Below are positions 1 through 10,587 of a stretch of 64,000 bases of DNA, piece by piece; within the stretch, counting starts at the first letter, position 1, and every line of letters begins with the position of its first letter. A program made the translations under genes and the position numbers. Origin of the DNA: Davidsoniella eucalypti (lineage: Eukaryota; Ascomycota; Sordariomycetes; Microascales; Ceratocystidaceae); NCBI GenBank assembly GCA_004009845.1, contig RMBW01000002.1, positions 868,001 through 932,000 of the forward strand, read 5' to 3'. A model generated the notes under the pieces. That model made no database searches, was not told the DNA's origin, and saw only the letters and a program-made list of their open reading frames with translations.

Positions 1-566
1 TCTGTCTGTGTATTGGGTTGGTACAATGGGTGCATTGGACCAGCCGCAGTCGGTATAGACGCCAAGACTGCTACTAGCAGTGATTGATAGTGTTGGTGGC
101 GAGTATCCCAGAGCCAGAAACCACCTCGCCTCTGTCTGACCTCGCACATGTTGAGCGAAGGCACTATATCAGAGAATACCAGATCCGTGTATGAGAAACA
201 CAAGACGAGAATATGCCGATACGCTCGCATATTTACACGACATCACTCTATGATGGAGACTTGGGGTGGTCTAGATAGAGCAGAACGACATAAAACCCAC
301 GATTAGCCAAATAGATACATTCCAACGGCAAATGGAGGTGAAGCCCAAGTGGCGTATAAAGGCTGAAGGGGAGCCGGCACGATTTTATTCTAGAAAGTAA
401 ACAAAAACCAAGCTAGGTTTTTTTCGAGTTCACCCCCCCCCCTACGTCTTTGTCTTGGCTTCCTTTTCATTCCTACATTAGTTGAACTCGCTTACTTTAG
501 CATTCCTGCCTGTTTGTAATCACAGCTTGGACAGAGGAATAATAGCATCTTCGAAAGACGAGCACA
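1..566. other. Intergenic, upstream of the first gene
   Basis: No gene seen. This is the promoter and leader side of the gene starting at 567. It includes a run of 10 C at about 433-442 after a T run, and pyrimidine-rich sequence up to the start codon, as is common in filamentous fungal leaders. Confidence 0.5.
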
Positions 567-3089
567 ATGGAAACAGCGATCAGGTCCCCAGATTCAGCTG
601 CCGAGGGGGCTGGAAGCAGCAGCAAGCGCGTATCGCGTCGAGCTTGTGTAGCAAGTGAACCTGTACAGAAAGATTTACAACAAGATTATGCCCAGGCCGG
701 GGACGAGCTCGAAGCCATACAGAGACACTTCGCGTCGTCGGTCGACACTAGACTTGGAGGTCTTTTAGCACTATCTAGCCGGCCAGGATCAGCAAGCAGA
801 AGAGAAAGCACCCAGAACATTCGAGACACTAGAAGCACTAGAAGCACCAAAAGTAGCAAAAGCAGGGCTGGCAAGGATGCCGCAGGCCATGAAGATGCAG
901 CAGGCTGTCCAGGATCGCCGGCTACTAATAGAAATAGAGCAGGCCAGAAGCACGCTAAGCGGCCTAGCCAGAGTCGATCTGCTGGCACTTCACCAGCCTG
1001 CAGTACTGTAAGCCGTACTGGTAGTGGCTCTGATAGCAGGCGTGGCTCTCTGGACAGAGCAGAATCAGCTTCAGCACCCCCCGTCTTGCTAATTACCGCT
1101 GCAGCTGCACGAGATACAGAAGCGACCCAGGCTGCTGCTGACGCTAATTCCAATTCCGATTCCGGTACTGTGAAGAAAGATGTTTCGCTCTGTTCCCCAG
1201 GTATAAAGCCCACTGACAGTGCTACAGTTGATAGTCCTCCTATTAGTCCTACCACTGCCAGTCCGACCACTATAAAAGCACCCCGGTCATCCAGCAGGGC
1301 TGCCATTAGCATTAGTCGATCTGCCAGAACGCGCTCTGGTATTTCTGGTCGGCCTGCGTCTTGTTCTTCTTCTTCTTCTTCTTCCTCCTCTTCTTCCTCT
1401 TCCTCCTCGTCCTGTCCGCCCAATATCAGCATCGCCAGCCCAGTTGCTGCCTCGTCTATCAGATCGTGCTCTGAGCCCAATCTCGCTCGACACAACAGTC
1501 CTAGCACAGAGCTTACGCGGGCGGTCCCTTCACCTTCCGCGCTGACACTCGAGCCAGCCTCGCCAAAGCTCCAGTTAGAGCCAGAATCAGAGCCACTGCC
1601 GCCACTGCTAGAGCCAGAGCCTGCTTCTCCAGCACCAGGCTCAGCGGCACCAAGCCCACCAACTCCCACTAGCAGTCCTTTAGCCACTGTTGCCGCCAGC
1701 AGAACCAGCCCAGCGTCTCGCCTTTCTCAGTGCTCTGACACTAGCCGCCAACCCTCCATCTCCACTACTGCCACTGCTGCTACCGCCGCCATGGAACAAC
1801 AACATCTTCACCAACAGCCAAACCCTCAGGAGTTTGTAGGTGGAATCCACACGCCGCCCGAGAGCCTTCCGCCTATGATGCAGAGATCGCCCAAGGCCGA
1901 GCCCGAACTCACGTCGCTGCCCATGCACCCGCACAACCAGCCACACACGCCACCGCTCACCGCCACCTACGAGAAGATGCCGCGGCCCAGCGAGCGCGAG
2001 CTGCAGCGCGAGCGGGACCAAGACCGGGACCGGGGGCAGGACCGCGATAGGGTGCGGATAGACAGAGACCGCTCCGAGCAGGACTCCATCTCAATCCACG
2101 ACTCGTATTCCAAGCGCGAGGAGAAGCACTCCAAGACCGCCACGGCGTCGGTCATACACGACCACCACTCGACGCTCAGCAGCGGCGATCAGCCTCGCGG
2201 GCCAGTGCCACCGCAGCAGCAGCAGCAGCAGCAAAATAGCTACCACACACAGCAACAGCCGCAATACGCACAGTACCCCCCGCCCGGCACGTACTCCCAA
2301 TACCCCTTGTATGGGGCTCCGCCCCCCGCCGGCCAGTACTACCCCGTGCCCGGCGTCTCCTACTACAACCCGCCGCCGGCCCAGATGCAGTTCGTGGCTC
2401 CGGTGCGGCGCTTCGAGGCCCATACCGTCGACTCGATCTACGACATGGTCACTCTGCGGGAGTCGACGCGGCGGCGAATGGTCGAGATCCGGGACCTGCG
2501 GAAGGGCAGATCGAAATCGAGTGACCCCGCCGTGCAGCAACACTTGTTTCAGCTGCAAATGGATGTAAAGAGCCGGCTAGCCACGCTTCGCCAGTATGTC
2601 GACGACGTGCTCGCCTCTTCGGAGAACTGCCGTTGGCGGTCATGGATCACCGGCCTTGTTGCGTGGGTCCCCAATTTCTCTTGTCTTGTCCTTTCGCTTG
2701 CCATGCAGGTTGCGCTAACTACTCCCAGGGGCTCCATCATCCCCGTGATCAAGAGCATCTTCCGCCGTATCGCCCGCTACTATCCCTCGGGCCCGGCCGC
2801 GCATCTGGTTGATGCCGCCAACGATACCGAGTATGCCTTCAAGCGAAGCCGCACCCTGACCGACTACATCAAGTCCTCCGTCTTTGGCCGCAAGAGCCTG
2901 GCCGGCGTCATGATGTTCGTCTTTGCCGTTCTGTACGTCTTCCAGAACGAGGTCCTCATCCGTGTCTGCCGTACTATGCAGGCTCGTCTGCGCAACTTAT
3001 ACGCTCGTCTCGAGAATAACCGCGTCAGCACTGACGATATCAATGCCATGGATGGCTGGCGCTGGCGTATCATCTCGTGGGCGTCGTAG
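567..3089 (+). CDS. Orphan Ser/Gln-rich protein with C-terminal membrane segments
   Basis: An uninterrupted 840-codon frame from an ATG preceded by ACAA, a good fungal start context. I do not recognise the family. Residues 1 to about 590 look disordered: rich in Ser, Thr, Pro and Ala, with a Ser run near 266-284, an Arg-Asp repeat stretch near 472-505 and a Gln run near 549-556, followed by a Tyr/Pro/Gln-rich part. From about residue 615 the character changes to a folded region with a basic helix, a hydrophobic stretch near 692-718 and a second near 777-798, ending in a Trp-rich tail. This suggests a tail-anchored or two-pass membrane protein with a long cytosolic or nucleoplasmic disordered arm, but that is inference. 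The long ORF on the opposite strand is a shadow of the low-complexity region. Confidence 0.75.
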   Translation: METAIRSPDSAAEGAGSSSKRVSRRACVASEPVQKDLQQDYAQAGDELEAIQRHFASSVDTRLGGLLALSSRPGSASRRESTQNIRDTRSTRSTKSSKSRAGKDAAGHEDAAGCPGSPATNRNRAGQKHAKRPSQSRSAGTSPACSTVSRTGSGSDSRRGSLDRAESASAPPVLLITAAAARDTEATQAAADANSNSDSGTVKKDVSLCSPGIKPTDSATVDSPPISPTTASPTTIKAPRSSSRAAISISRSARTRSGISGRPASCSSSSSSSSSSSSSSSSCPPNISIASPVAASSIRSCSEPNLARHNSPSTELTRAVPSPSALTLEPASPKLQLEPESEPLPPLLEPEPASPAPGSAAPSPPTPTSSPLATVAASRTSPASRLSQCSDTSRQPSISTTATAATAAMEQQHLHQQPNPQEFVGGIHTPPESLPPMMQRSPKAEPELTSLPMHPHNQPHTPPLTATYEKMPRPSERELQRERDQDRDRGQDRDRVRIDRDRSEQDSISIHDSYSKREEKHSKTATASVIHDHHSTLSSGDQPRGPVPPQQQQQQQNSYHTQQQPQYAQYPPPGTYSQYPLYGAPPPAGQYYPVPGVSYYNPPPAQMQFVAPVRRFEAHTVDSIYDMVTLRESTRRRMVEIRDLRKGRSKSSDPAVQQHLFQLQMDVKSRLATLRQYVDDVLASSENCRWRSWITGLVAWVPNFSCLVLSLAMQVALTTPRGSIIPVIKSIFRRIARYYPSGPAAHLVDAANDTEYAFKRSRTLTDYIKSSVFGRKSLAGVMMFVFAVLYVFQNEVLIRVCRTMQARLRNLYARLENNRVSTDDINAMDGWRWRIISWAS

Positions 3090-3717
3090 ATCAGAGAAAG
3101 TTGATGCCGTTTCTTCTGGGGGGAGGGGGGTTTTCTTTTTTTTGCTTTAAACTCCCTATTCTACGAGTTGCTTCATTGTTACGATTTATGACTCTTGTTT
3201 TGCTTTGTATCTATCTGGCTTCTGTTGAGATCTCATTGCGTTGCATTCCTTTGTATGCTGTTTCTTATGTCTTCTTCTTCGTCTTCCTCGTCTTCTTCGT
3301 CTTATTATTATTACTACACGTATATGCTTGCATACTTATTTCTACTACCATGACTACTAGTTTACATAGAGCTTCCATAGAACTTTTCCAACATATCTCA
3401 TATAAACTATCTTAACTCGTGCCACTTCGTTGCTAAATATTAACCCTTGAACAATACACTAACCCTACTGCTCAAACCAGTTCCTAGCTATTACCCATTT
3501 CGTCTAACTGATTGCGAATAGCTGCATTCTTGGGACTGTTTGATCAGGTCGGTAATTGCCCTAGTTATCTAACTAAATTTATCCGACCATCACCCGTCGC
3601 AACTACAACTTATTCTCATCTTGAAGTTATCATTGGAAAATATAAATACCGTCAATTTGTCCTCCCTCAATAACCGTCCAACTCCATTATTGCTTTATTC
3701 TCCAAGATCTACACAGA
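3090..3717. other. Intergenic: 3' UTR of one gene and promoter of the next
   Basis: T-rich 3' UTR of the 567-3089 gene followed by the promoter region of the methyltransferase gene. No other gene is supported. Confidence 0.5.
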
Positions 3718-5394
3718 ATGACGATGAAACGAAAACTAGAGGACGACACGCTCCACATTGAATCTGATTCAAACCAACATCGCGAGCTTTCTTTGCCTCC
3801 AGCCACAATTCCGACGGCCCAAGCAGTCCAGGCTGAACAAGACGCCAAGTTTTCAGGCTTGTATAGCAAAGAGCCCGATTTTGGCGAGCTAGCCCGTGTC
3901 GACCCAGACTTTGCAAGATAGTAAGCCGAGCCTAGGCCAAGCTATATCGCTACAGAGAGCTTTACATGGTAGACTAAAAAGACGCAATATGCTAACTTCT
4001 AGTGCTTTGTTTGGTTATGGTAGTCTCAGCAACAGAACGATCGACTTTTCAGATGCAGCCGCAGTGCTACAGCTGACCAAGGCGCTTTTGGCGCGTGATT
4101 TCGGCTTACTGATGGAGATGCCCGACAATAGGCTATGTCCAATGGTTCGTGCTAAGGAACATGTGGGATAGATAGGTCCGCGTTAATAACCATGTTGATA
4201 GGTGCACAACAGACACAACTACATCTTGTGGCTCAAGAAGCTGGTTGATTCCTCTCTGATACCAGGAACACGACAGGAAGATGTTGTTGGATTGGATATT
4301 GGTACAGGATCATCGTGTATCTATCCGTTACTTGGATGTGTCCAGCGGCCATGGAGCTTTATTGGGACAGGTATGTGAGCTTTCTAGGGAGATTCGATGA
4401 GAATTCATGTCTGTACTAACAGTATAGCTTAGACATCGATGAGGCGAACGTCACAAATGCCCTCGCCAACGTTTCTAGGAACAATCTTCAAAGACGCATT
4501 CGAATTGTCTCAAGAACGCCAACAGACTCACTAATCGACTTGCAAACATTCGGCACATCCTGCCTGACGTTCACTATGACCAACCCTCCATTTTATGAAT
4601 CTGCCGCCGACTTTGCTGCCTGCGCGGCCGGGAAAGCACAACCGCCACCAACAGCTTGCACAGGCTCTCCCGTCGAAATGGTGACGGCCGGTGGGGAGTC
4701 CGGCTTTGCCGCGCGCATCTTAGCCGAGTCTCTGAAACTCCGCGAGGCCGTACAGTGGTACACGGTCATGTTTGGCCGACAAAGTAGTGTCGAGAAACTG
4801 ATAGAAGCTCTACAACGACCGGATGTAGCCTGTACGAATTACGCGGTGGCGGAGTTCGTGCAGGGAACGCGCACACGGCGGTGGGCTGTTGGTTGGAGTT
4901 TCTGTGCGCAACGACCTAGCGTTGAAGCTTCTCGCGCAGTCAAGGCCTGGGCCCAATGGCGTAAGGTTCTGCCTCCACTGGGCGAAGTCGAAGTTTTAAG
5001 GTGGGATTCGACTGGTGTGGCAGCGTCGGAGCGGGCAGGAGATACAGCCAGGGTTCTTCGTCAGACGCTGGAGGGCTTAGACACGGTAGAGTTCACGTGG
5101 GAGGCAGAAAGATTGCGTGCGACTGGTAGATGTGCAGAAAACACCTGGTGCAGAGCATATCGCCGACGCCAACAACGAGGCGAAGTAGTGACTGGACAGT
5201 CGGCCTCAAAGAACATAGTAGAAGGACGACCAAGAGCCAAAGACACGGGGTTTGGCTTCTGTGTATGGATCGAAGTCGGGACGGAGATAGCACAGGTGTG
5301 GATTCGATGGACGGAAGGGTTTGACGAGAGAACATTTACGAGCTTCCAAGGCTTTGTCAAGACGGCCTTGCAACAAGTCACGGCACTCCATTAA
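3718..5394 (+). CDS. METTL16: METTL16/METT10D-type RNA N6-adenine methyltransferase
   Basis: Four exons: 3718-3920, 4030-4144 (or 4003-4144), 4202-4370 and 4433-5394, giving 482 aa (491 with the upstream acceptor). The joined protein shows the family landmarks in order: DPDFA near the N-terminus, TIDFSD, a RDFGL segment, RHNYILW, the SAM-binding GLDIGTGSS loop, a D-x-D acidic loop (TDIDEANV) and the catalytic NPPF at about residues 211-214. Members of this family methylate the U6 snRNA ACAGA box, and animal METTL16 also acts on MAT2A mRNA; U6 is the likely target here, in the nucleus. The C-terminal third (residues about 310-482) is divergent, as usual. The donor of intron 2 is GTTCGT, weaker than consensus but required by frame and family alignment. 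The acceptor of intron 1 is ambiguous. Confidence 0.88.
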
Positions 5395-5547
5395 GGAATG
5401 GCTACTGCGGTAGGATCTATTTGATGTATGAAGTTTTTTTGGTGACTAATTCTAATTAAATCAAAACATATAGTGTTCTATATCTAGATATTGACAAGTT
5501 GATCTCGTCTATCTATGCCCGTCCTGCATATTGATATCATTCTACCG

Positions 5548-6547
5548 CTATAGTAGGATAGCGGCAAGACCAACGACGGCACTGATGCTGACGAAGCCGA
5601 CAACAGCACGGTCCATAACAACGCCGGCTGCGGCACCCGAACCACCGTCACCGCTGCTGCTGCCGCTGCTGCCACTGCTGCCGTCTGCTTCGTCGTTATT
5701 AGTAGTCGAGCCGGCAGTAGCAGTCGCTCTAGCCGTCGAAGAAGTAGAGCGCGAAGCAGTCCGTGAAGACGAAGAAGTGGAAGTCGAAGACGATCTAGAC
5801 GTTGTCGTAGTCTCAGAGAACCCGGTTTCAGCACTGAAGATCTCCGACGTATAGGTAGCCAGTTCATCACTAGCAATGGTCCGCGTATAGCCGTAGTCAT
5901 CGACGTGGGCAGTGCAATTCTCATCGGTGCAACAGACAGCCGATGGAAATCCGTTGAGATAGACGCATTCATTGCCGGCGGCACAGTAGCCGCCGACACT
6001 GCAGCAGACGGCTCCTTCTTCCATACAGCCATTATTGCAGCATTCTTCGTCGCTGTAGCAAACACCGAGACTTCCACAGCACTCGCCGCCTTCCGGAGCG
6101 CAATACATGGAGTTTGAGCAGCAAGTGGTGTCTGTGTCACAGCAGCCACTACCGTCTATTACGAGCGTTATCATGGTTAGTAACAGAGTAAAACTAAGCG
6201 TTGCCTCGGTGTCATGGTTATGGCAGTTTCATGCTAACCAAGTCACGACACTAACCACCACCACCTTTTTTTTGTTTGGAGAGAGATAACTTACCAGAAC
6301 AGGCATATTGGCCAAGGCTGCACGTGCCACCATACACGGGATCACGGCCTAGGAGATTCTTGAGTGCTTCTTTTCCAAGGTCACGCTTCTTTAGGCTTGG
6401 GCCAGAATAGTGACCTCCGACGGCATGGGCATTCCAGCCATCGGGAAGACTGCGTGAGTCAATAGAGGGACCGGCTTGGTCAGCTACGGTAGCTGAAGCT
6501 AGGCGAGCTAGAGCCAGAGCTGAGTAGATGACTGAGGAGAAGATCAT
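5548..6547 (-). CDS. GPI-anchored cysteine-rich secreted protein
   Basis: Two exons on the minus strand, 6547-6295 and 6155-5548, separated by a 139-nt intron with a TACTAAC branch site, giving 286 aa. I chose the ATG at 6547 because it begins a clear signal peptide (MIFSSVIYSALALA, cleavage near residue 20). A KKR site near residue 60 could be cut by a Kex2-type protease. Next comes a domain of about 100 aa very dense in Cys, with many CC pairs spaced like fungal chitin-binding or EGF-like wall domains, then a Ser/Thr-rich stalk with likely O-glycosylation, and a short hydrophobic C-terminus (GFVSISAVVGLAAILL) typical of a GPI signal. It is expected at the plasma membrane or wall. No specific family was recognised, so the function is unknown; a role in wall binding is inference. 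Confidence 0.8.
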
Positions 6548-7362
6548 GGTGGGAAGTGTGATGTTGCGTGTTGATATTGTGATATTCAAGACTAGGCCGA
6601 ATCTGTGAATAGAAGATGGAAGGACAAACCGGCACTGAACGGGGAAACATCACCGGGTATTTATACACGAAGATGCCGTGAGCCAAGATTCCAACTTGGG
6701 AGGCTAACAGCTGTTCTTCTTTTTTTTTCATGCCATGGCTCGTTTGGCACTACAACTATGAGTCGATGTCCCTTCACATCTCCTTTCATACCCTGCCGTT
6801 ACTGTGCAAAAAAAAAGGGCTGCTTGAGGTGATACTAAGGAGTCAACCTCCTAGCTTTCCGGGCGACGTCTAGTTAAGCATATCTGGGCTAAAGTTGGCG
6901 TCTTTCTTGCTTAGATCCTTGGACGGATGATAGGATGAACATTTCTTATTTTCAGATATTCACAGGCTAGAGAATCAAAAAGCCGAGAGGGTGTCATAAG
7001 AGTAGGGCGTAATTGTACATGTACTTTAGAAGTGGAAATAAAAAGAATAAGTTGTTATTTTTATTATTATTAATCTTTTGGTTCCGAAGGTTTGGAGATG
7101 GAGAAACGCCAAGACATATAGGAAGCCACGAGATCTCTGCTTGTAGATATCCATATAGGCTTGATGGGAACCAGTAGACTTGGACTGTAGTGGCGATGGC
7201 TGTTGAAGGCCTTGGCGTGATATCTCGGTGGATCTTTTGCTTACAAGGCAGTTTTAGTTGGAGATGTAGATGTCTAACTCTACATAGTTATAAAACAGCA
7301 AGTTGAAGTTGTATTTTAACAATCCCATTCATACCAACACGTGACTAGTGTAAGTTGAACTA
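6548..7362. other. Intergenic, upstream of the GPI protein gene
   Basis: Promoter side of the minus-strand GPI protein gene, then AT-rich sequence leading to the transposon. Short ORFs here have no recognisable content. Confidence 0.5.
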
Positions 7363-7443
7363 CTGTATACAGGCCTAAGTTTTGTCGTGGGATCAGCGTG
7401 CAGATCGGTCTCTTGCAAGTAACTGTTTATTCTCGACATGTAC
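7363..7443 (+). repeat. Left terminal inverted repeat of the Tc1-type element
   Basis: 81 bp beginning CTGTATACAGGCC directly after the TA at 7361-7362. It is the exact reverse complement of 8838-8918. Confidence 0.93.
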
Positions 7444-7712
7444 ACGGTATTATAACTGTACTATACACTGTATTAACCGATGTCAACATTATCATTAACA
7501 ATCCCTTGTTTATTTCTATAATCAGGAAAATGATCATCATCTAGAGGCCTTAGTTGACTAACAAGAAGGACAGTGATGAAATTTGTTGCGAGATGTTGAA
7601 ATTGTGCCTATCGGCAAATTTCACGATATTGCTATAATAAATTGAAACTATATGCACTTAAGATCTGTTGAATTCATAGCTGTGTGTATTAAAATACCAT
7701 ATATATTTCAAA

Positions 7713-8674
7713 CTAGTACCTAGTGTACATCCCATTGGCAGCGATAACAGCCTCACAACGATTCTTCATAGAAATTAGGAGTTCATGAAGGTACTCATTG
7801 CTAATATTGTCCCAAGCCTCTTGGACTGCATTTCGAAGTTCCTCCAAGCGAAGAATCTCGGAGAAGTTCCTTTGGATATATAACTTCATCTCATGCCAAA
7901 CAGCTTCGATCGGGTTGAGGTCTGGCGAGAAAGGTGGCCAATCCAGGACCGTGATACCACGAGATCGAAACTCTTCCATTGTCTGTCTCGCTTTATGGCA
8001 AGGAGCATTATCTTGCATAAACTCTAGACTCTCAGGCTCGAAAGACTTCATAAACTCCATGACTCTCACTAAGACTTCATAAACTCCATGACTCTCACTA
8101 GCTCTTTATATGACATTTGTCGGCCCTCTGGGCTTGCACACACAAACTCAATTAACTCATTGACTTGGGCTGGTGTAAGTTTACGAGGTGGGCCACATGC
8201 GTGACGAGGGGTCACTGGGTTTCTCATGGCGTATTGGACTTGTCTTAATGTAAGATGAAGACCTGAGGCTACGGCTTGGGTGGTCCATCCAGCATCATTC
8301 ACGAGAGTTTGAACCTCTAATCGAACATCACGAGTAGTATTTCGTGAGCGTATAGAGGTAAGTGAAGCATTGGAAATTTCCGCTGTTTCTAATGTTGGCG
8401 AAGGGGTTTGAAATTGTTGATCGTTTGAACGGGACTGTGCAATCAACAACTGCCGTCGAACTTGGTGGTATTCTTGCTGTAGCCCTTCATGCTGTCTATT
8501 GAGCTGGTTTACTTCTTCTGCATGTCGTTGTTGGAGCTGTTGGAACTGGAGCTGAAATTCACGTTGTTTACGTGCCCCCTGGCTTCTGAGATCTTGGGTT
8601 CTTTGGGATATGTCTTGAAGTCTAAGCTCTAGATCCGTTATTGTAGACATAATTAGTAGTTGTATGGTGGTCAA
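7713..8674 (-). pseudogene. Transposase (Tc1/DDE_3 type), internally deleted and frameshifted
   Basis: The N-terminal part (8674 to about 8072; likely start at the ATG at 8650) has a coiled coil of about 75 aa and a helix-turn-helix region ending in an SYKELV-like helix. The C-terminal part (about 8069 to 7713) holds the second catalytic Asp in QDNAPCHKA and the Glu in SPDLNPIEAVW, typical of DDE_3 transposases. The stretch of roughly 100 aa that should carry the first catalytic Asp between these parts is absent, so the protein cannot be active. In addition a 29-bp perfect tandem duplication at 8042-8099 shifts the frame at the junction. Seen: the motifs, the gap and the repeat. Inferred: an internal deletion came first and the duplication is a second lesion. 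Confidence 0.88.
8042..8099. repeat. 29-bp perfect tandem duplication inside the transposase
   Basis: Two adjacent identical 29-bp copies, 8042-8070 and 8071-8099. Because 29 is not a multiple of three, the second copy breaks the reading frame. The unit encodes the RVMEFMKS segment seen in both half-ORFs. Confidence 0.92.
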
Positions 8675-8837
8675 GTAGTATAATAGTCAAGTTGTATAGT
8701 AGTATATTAGTATAATGGTCTGGTGATATATTTGTATTGTTTTATAATTGTGTTGTGTTATAAGGAGAAAAAAGGTGTAAAAGGATAACTTTTGTTCAGA
8801 AAAGCGGGGAATTTTAAAAGTGGGGAAACTTGAGTAG

Positions 8838-8918
8838 GTACATGTCGAGAATAAACAGTTACTTGCAAGAGACCGATCTGCACGCTGATCCCACGACAAA
8901 ACTTAGGCCTGTATACAG
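8838..8918 (-). repeat. Right terminal inverted repeat of the Tc1-type element
   Basis: 81 bp, exact reverse complement of 7363-7443, followed by TA at 8919-8920. Confidence 0.93.
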
Positions 8919-10587
8919 TATACTAAGAGCTCCAATTTCCACCTTGATAAAATTGAAGAAAAAACATTAAAAAAAGAAGTTCTGTTGAAAATCCTCGTAT
9001 CAAATAAATAAGCACGAAGAAAAAAAAAGCCTAAATATTGCCTATTGCCCAGTTTATTAGTGAGCCAAGCGTTTTTTTCTTAACTTGTATTAGTCCATAT
9101 GGGAAAAAATTATGTTGTCAGCCAAGAAAGAAAAAAAGGTTAAGCGAGGTGATATTGTATTGGTTTTTTTGGTATAACTGTTTGCAGATCTTTTCTTTTT
9201 TTTTTGTTTACTCAGGATCAGGGCGTTAGATCACTGTTCTCACCATATATATAGTATTGTAAATTGAACACCGTACAACCGATGTCATTATCATCATTGA
9301 CAACCCCTCACCGCACGACAAGGAGGCGTAGATGAACGGAAATCCGAGGCTGTTGCCGTCAGACTGAGGCGCGCAGTTTCCGGAGAAGGAGAATATGATA
9401 TACAACCTCTCAATTTCTTTCAACTTGCTATGCCAAAGCTGCAGTCTTCTCTTCTGGCTTGTTTGATTGATTTGGCGGTGTTGACTGGGCAGTTGAAGGA
9501 TTGAGATTCTGCCTGCCTTGACCGACAAAAATTATCACACCGCCCACTTCAGCCCTCACTCAAAAATCAACCATGGCGATCTGAGCTGACTTCAACTTAC
9601 TGGGAGTCTACTCTCAAGATACTTCTAATTCTATCTGACATGTCCAAGATTTATGCCCTACCTTGTAGTACACACCAGCCTATAGTCCTTACTCGAGCAA
9701 CTCTATCAGATCCGCTGGCTTGTTCTCCCCGCCCACGTGCTTAAAAAAATGTCTATTTCTCGGCCAATTCGGAGGCCGAAATTCAGCCGCTGTGATCATC
9801 TAACTGAGTGTACGGCAGCCTTGCCGGTAGAGACCACAGACGGGCAGGCATGACTCTGGATTGTGTGACCACGAAGGGTTTTTGCATCGCAACTGTACAC
9901 ATGTAGAAACCATGTGTATGTATACTGCCGACGACTACGTAGAGCGAATGGGAGGCCAGAACTAAGATCGTGTGTTAGTGCTAGGTCTAGAGTAGACGCG
10001 AAATCCGGCAGAGGAACAAGAGGAGAGTAGCTAGGATGGTATCGCAGTAGCATGAATATGAAATTCTACAACTGTATGTTGTTGTTGTTGTTCTTGTTGT
10101 AATATTTATCCTCTTCCTAAACTACAATGAATGGATGAGGGCCCTTAGGGTCTCTCGACGTCTAACGATCCACTAGGGTCGGATCCACGTGATCACATAA
10201 AGACGAAAAATGATAAATAAATATGTGCCTTTTGATGCGGGAGTCAGACCAGCTTGTTTCCCCTCTTTTCCTCCTCGATCAACCATCTGCCCATTGATTC
10301 TATAGCTATCCCCAACAATATAATATTGTATGTACATATACTCAAATCGTGCCCAACTGTCAGACGCCATCTTCTATTGCAGCTCCTGTTTTCTCATTCG
10401 CTTCCTGTCATCTCCAAGTCTTTCTATAAGAAATCCAAGCTCGTCCTCTGCGTATAACAACGACTTTCTTCTCCTTTTTTTTTTTTTTATGGCCCACATC
10501 TCCACTACTCATTTCATCATATATACATACTTACATAACCTAACATCTCTTGCTACCAAGGTCTCCACACACAGAATCCCATTCAAG
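8919..10587. other. Intergenic, AT-rich, with a possible transposon relic
   Basis: No gene is supported. At about 9228-9310 the sequence resembles the inner end of the left inverted repeat and adjoining interior of the Tc1-type element (7425-7505), suggesting an old decayed copy. The last few hundred bases, with long T runs at about 10478, are the promoter and leader of the small gene at 10588. Confidence 0.4.

Larger units (their letters stand above)
7363..8918 (-). mobile_element. Tc1/mariner-type DNA transposon, non-autonomous
   Basis: A 1556-bp element bounded by perfectly matching 81-bp terminal inverted repeats and flanked on both sides by the dinucleotide TA (7361-7362 and 8919-8920), the target duplication of the Tc1/mariner superfamily. 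The internal gene runs on the minus strand and encodes a transposase that lacks its middle part. Identical repeats suggest recent movement, probably driven by a full-length copy elsewhere. Between the left repeat and the transposase stop lie about 270 bp of AT-rich non-coding sequence. Confidence 0.9.

Noticed and set aside
686..1687. 333-codon ORF on the minus strand
   Set aside because: It is the antisense shadow of the Ser/Pro/Glu low-complexity region of the 567-3089 gene; its Gly/Ser and poly-Glu content mirrors that bias.
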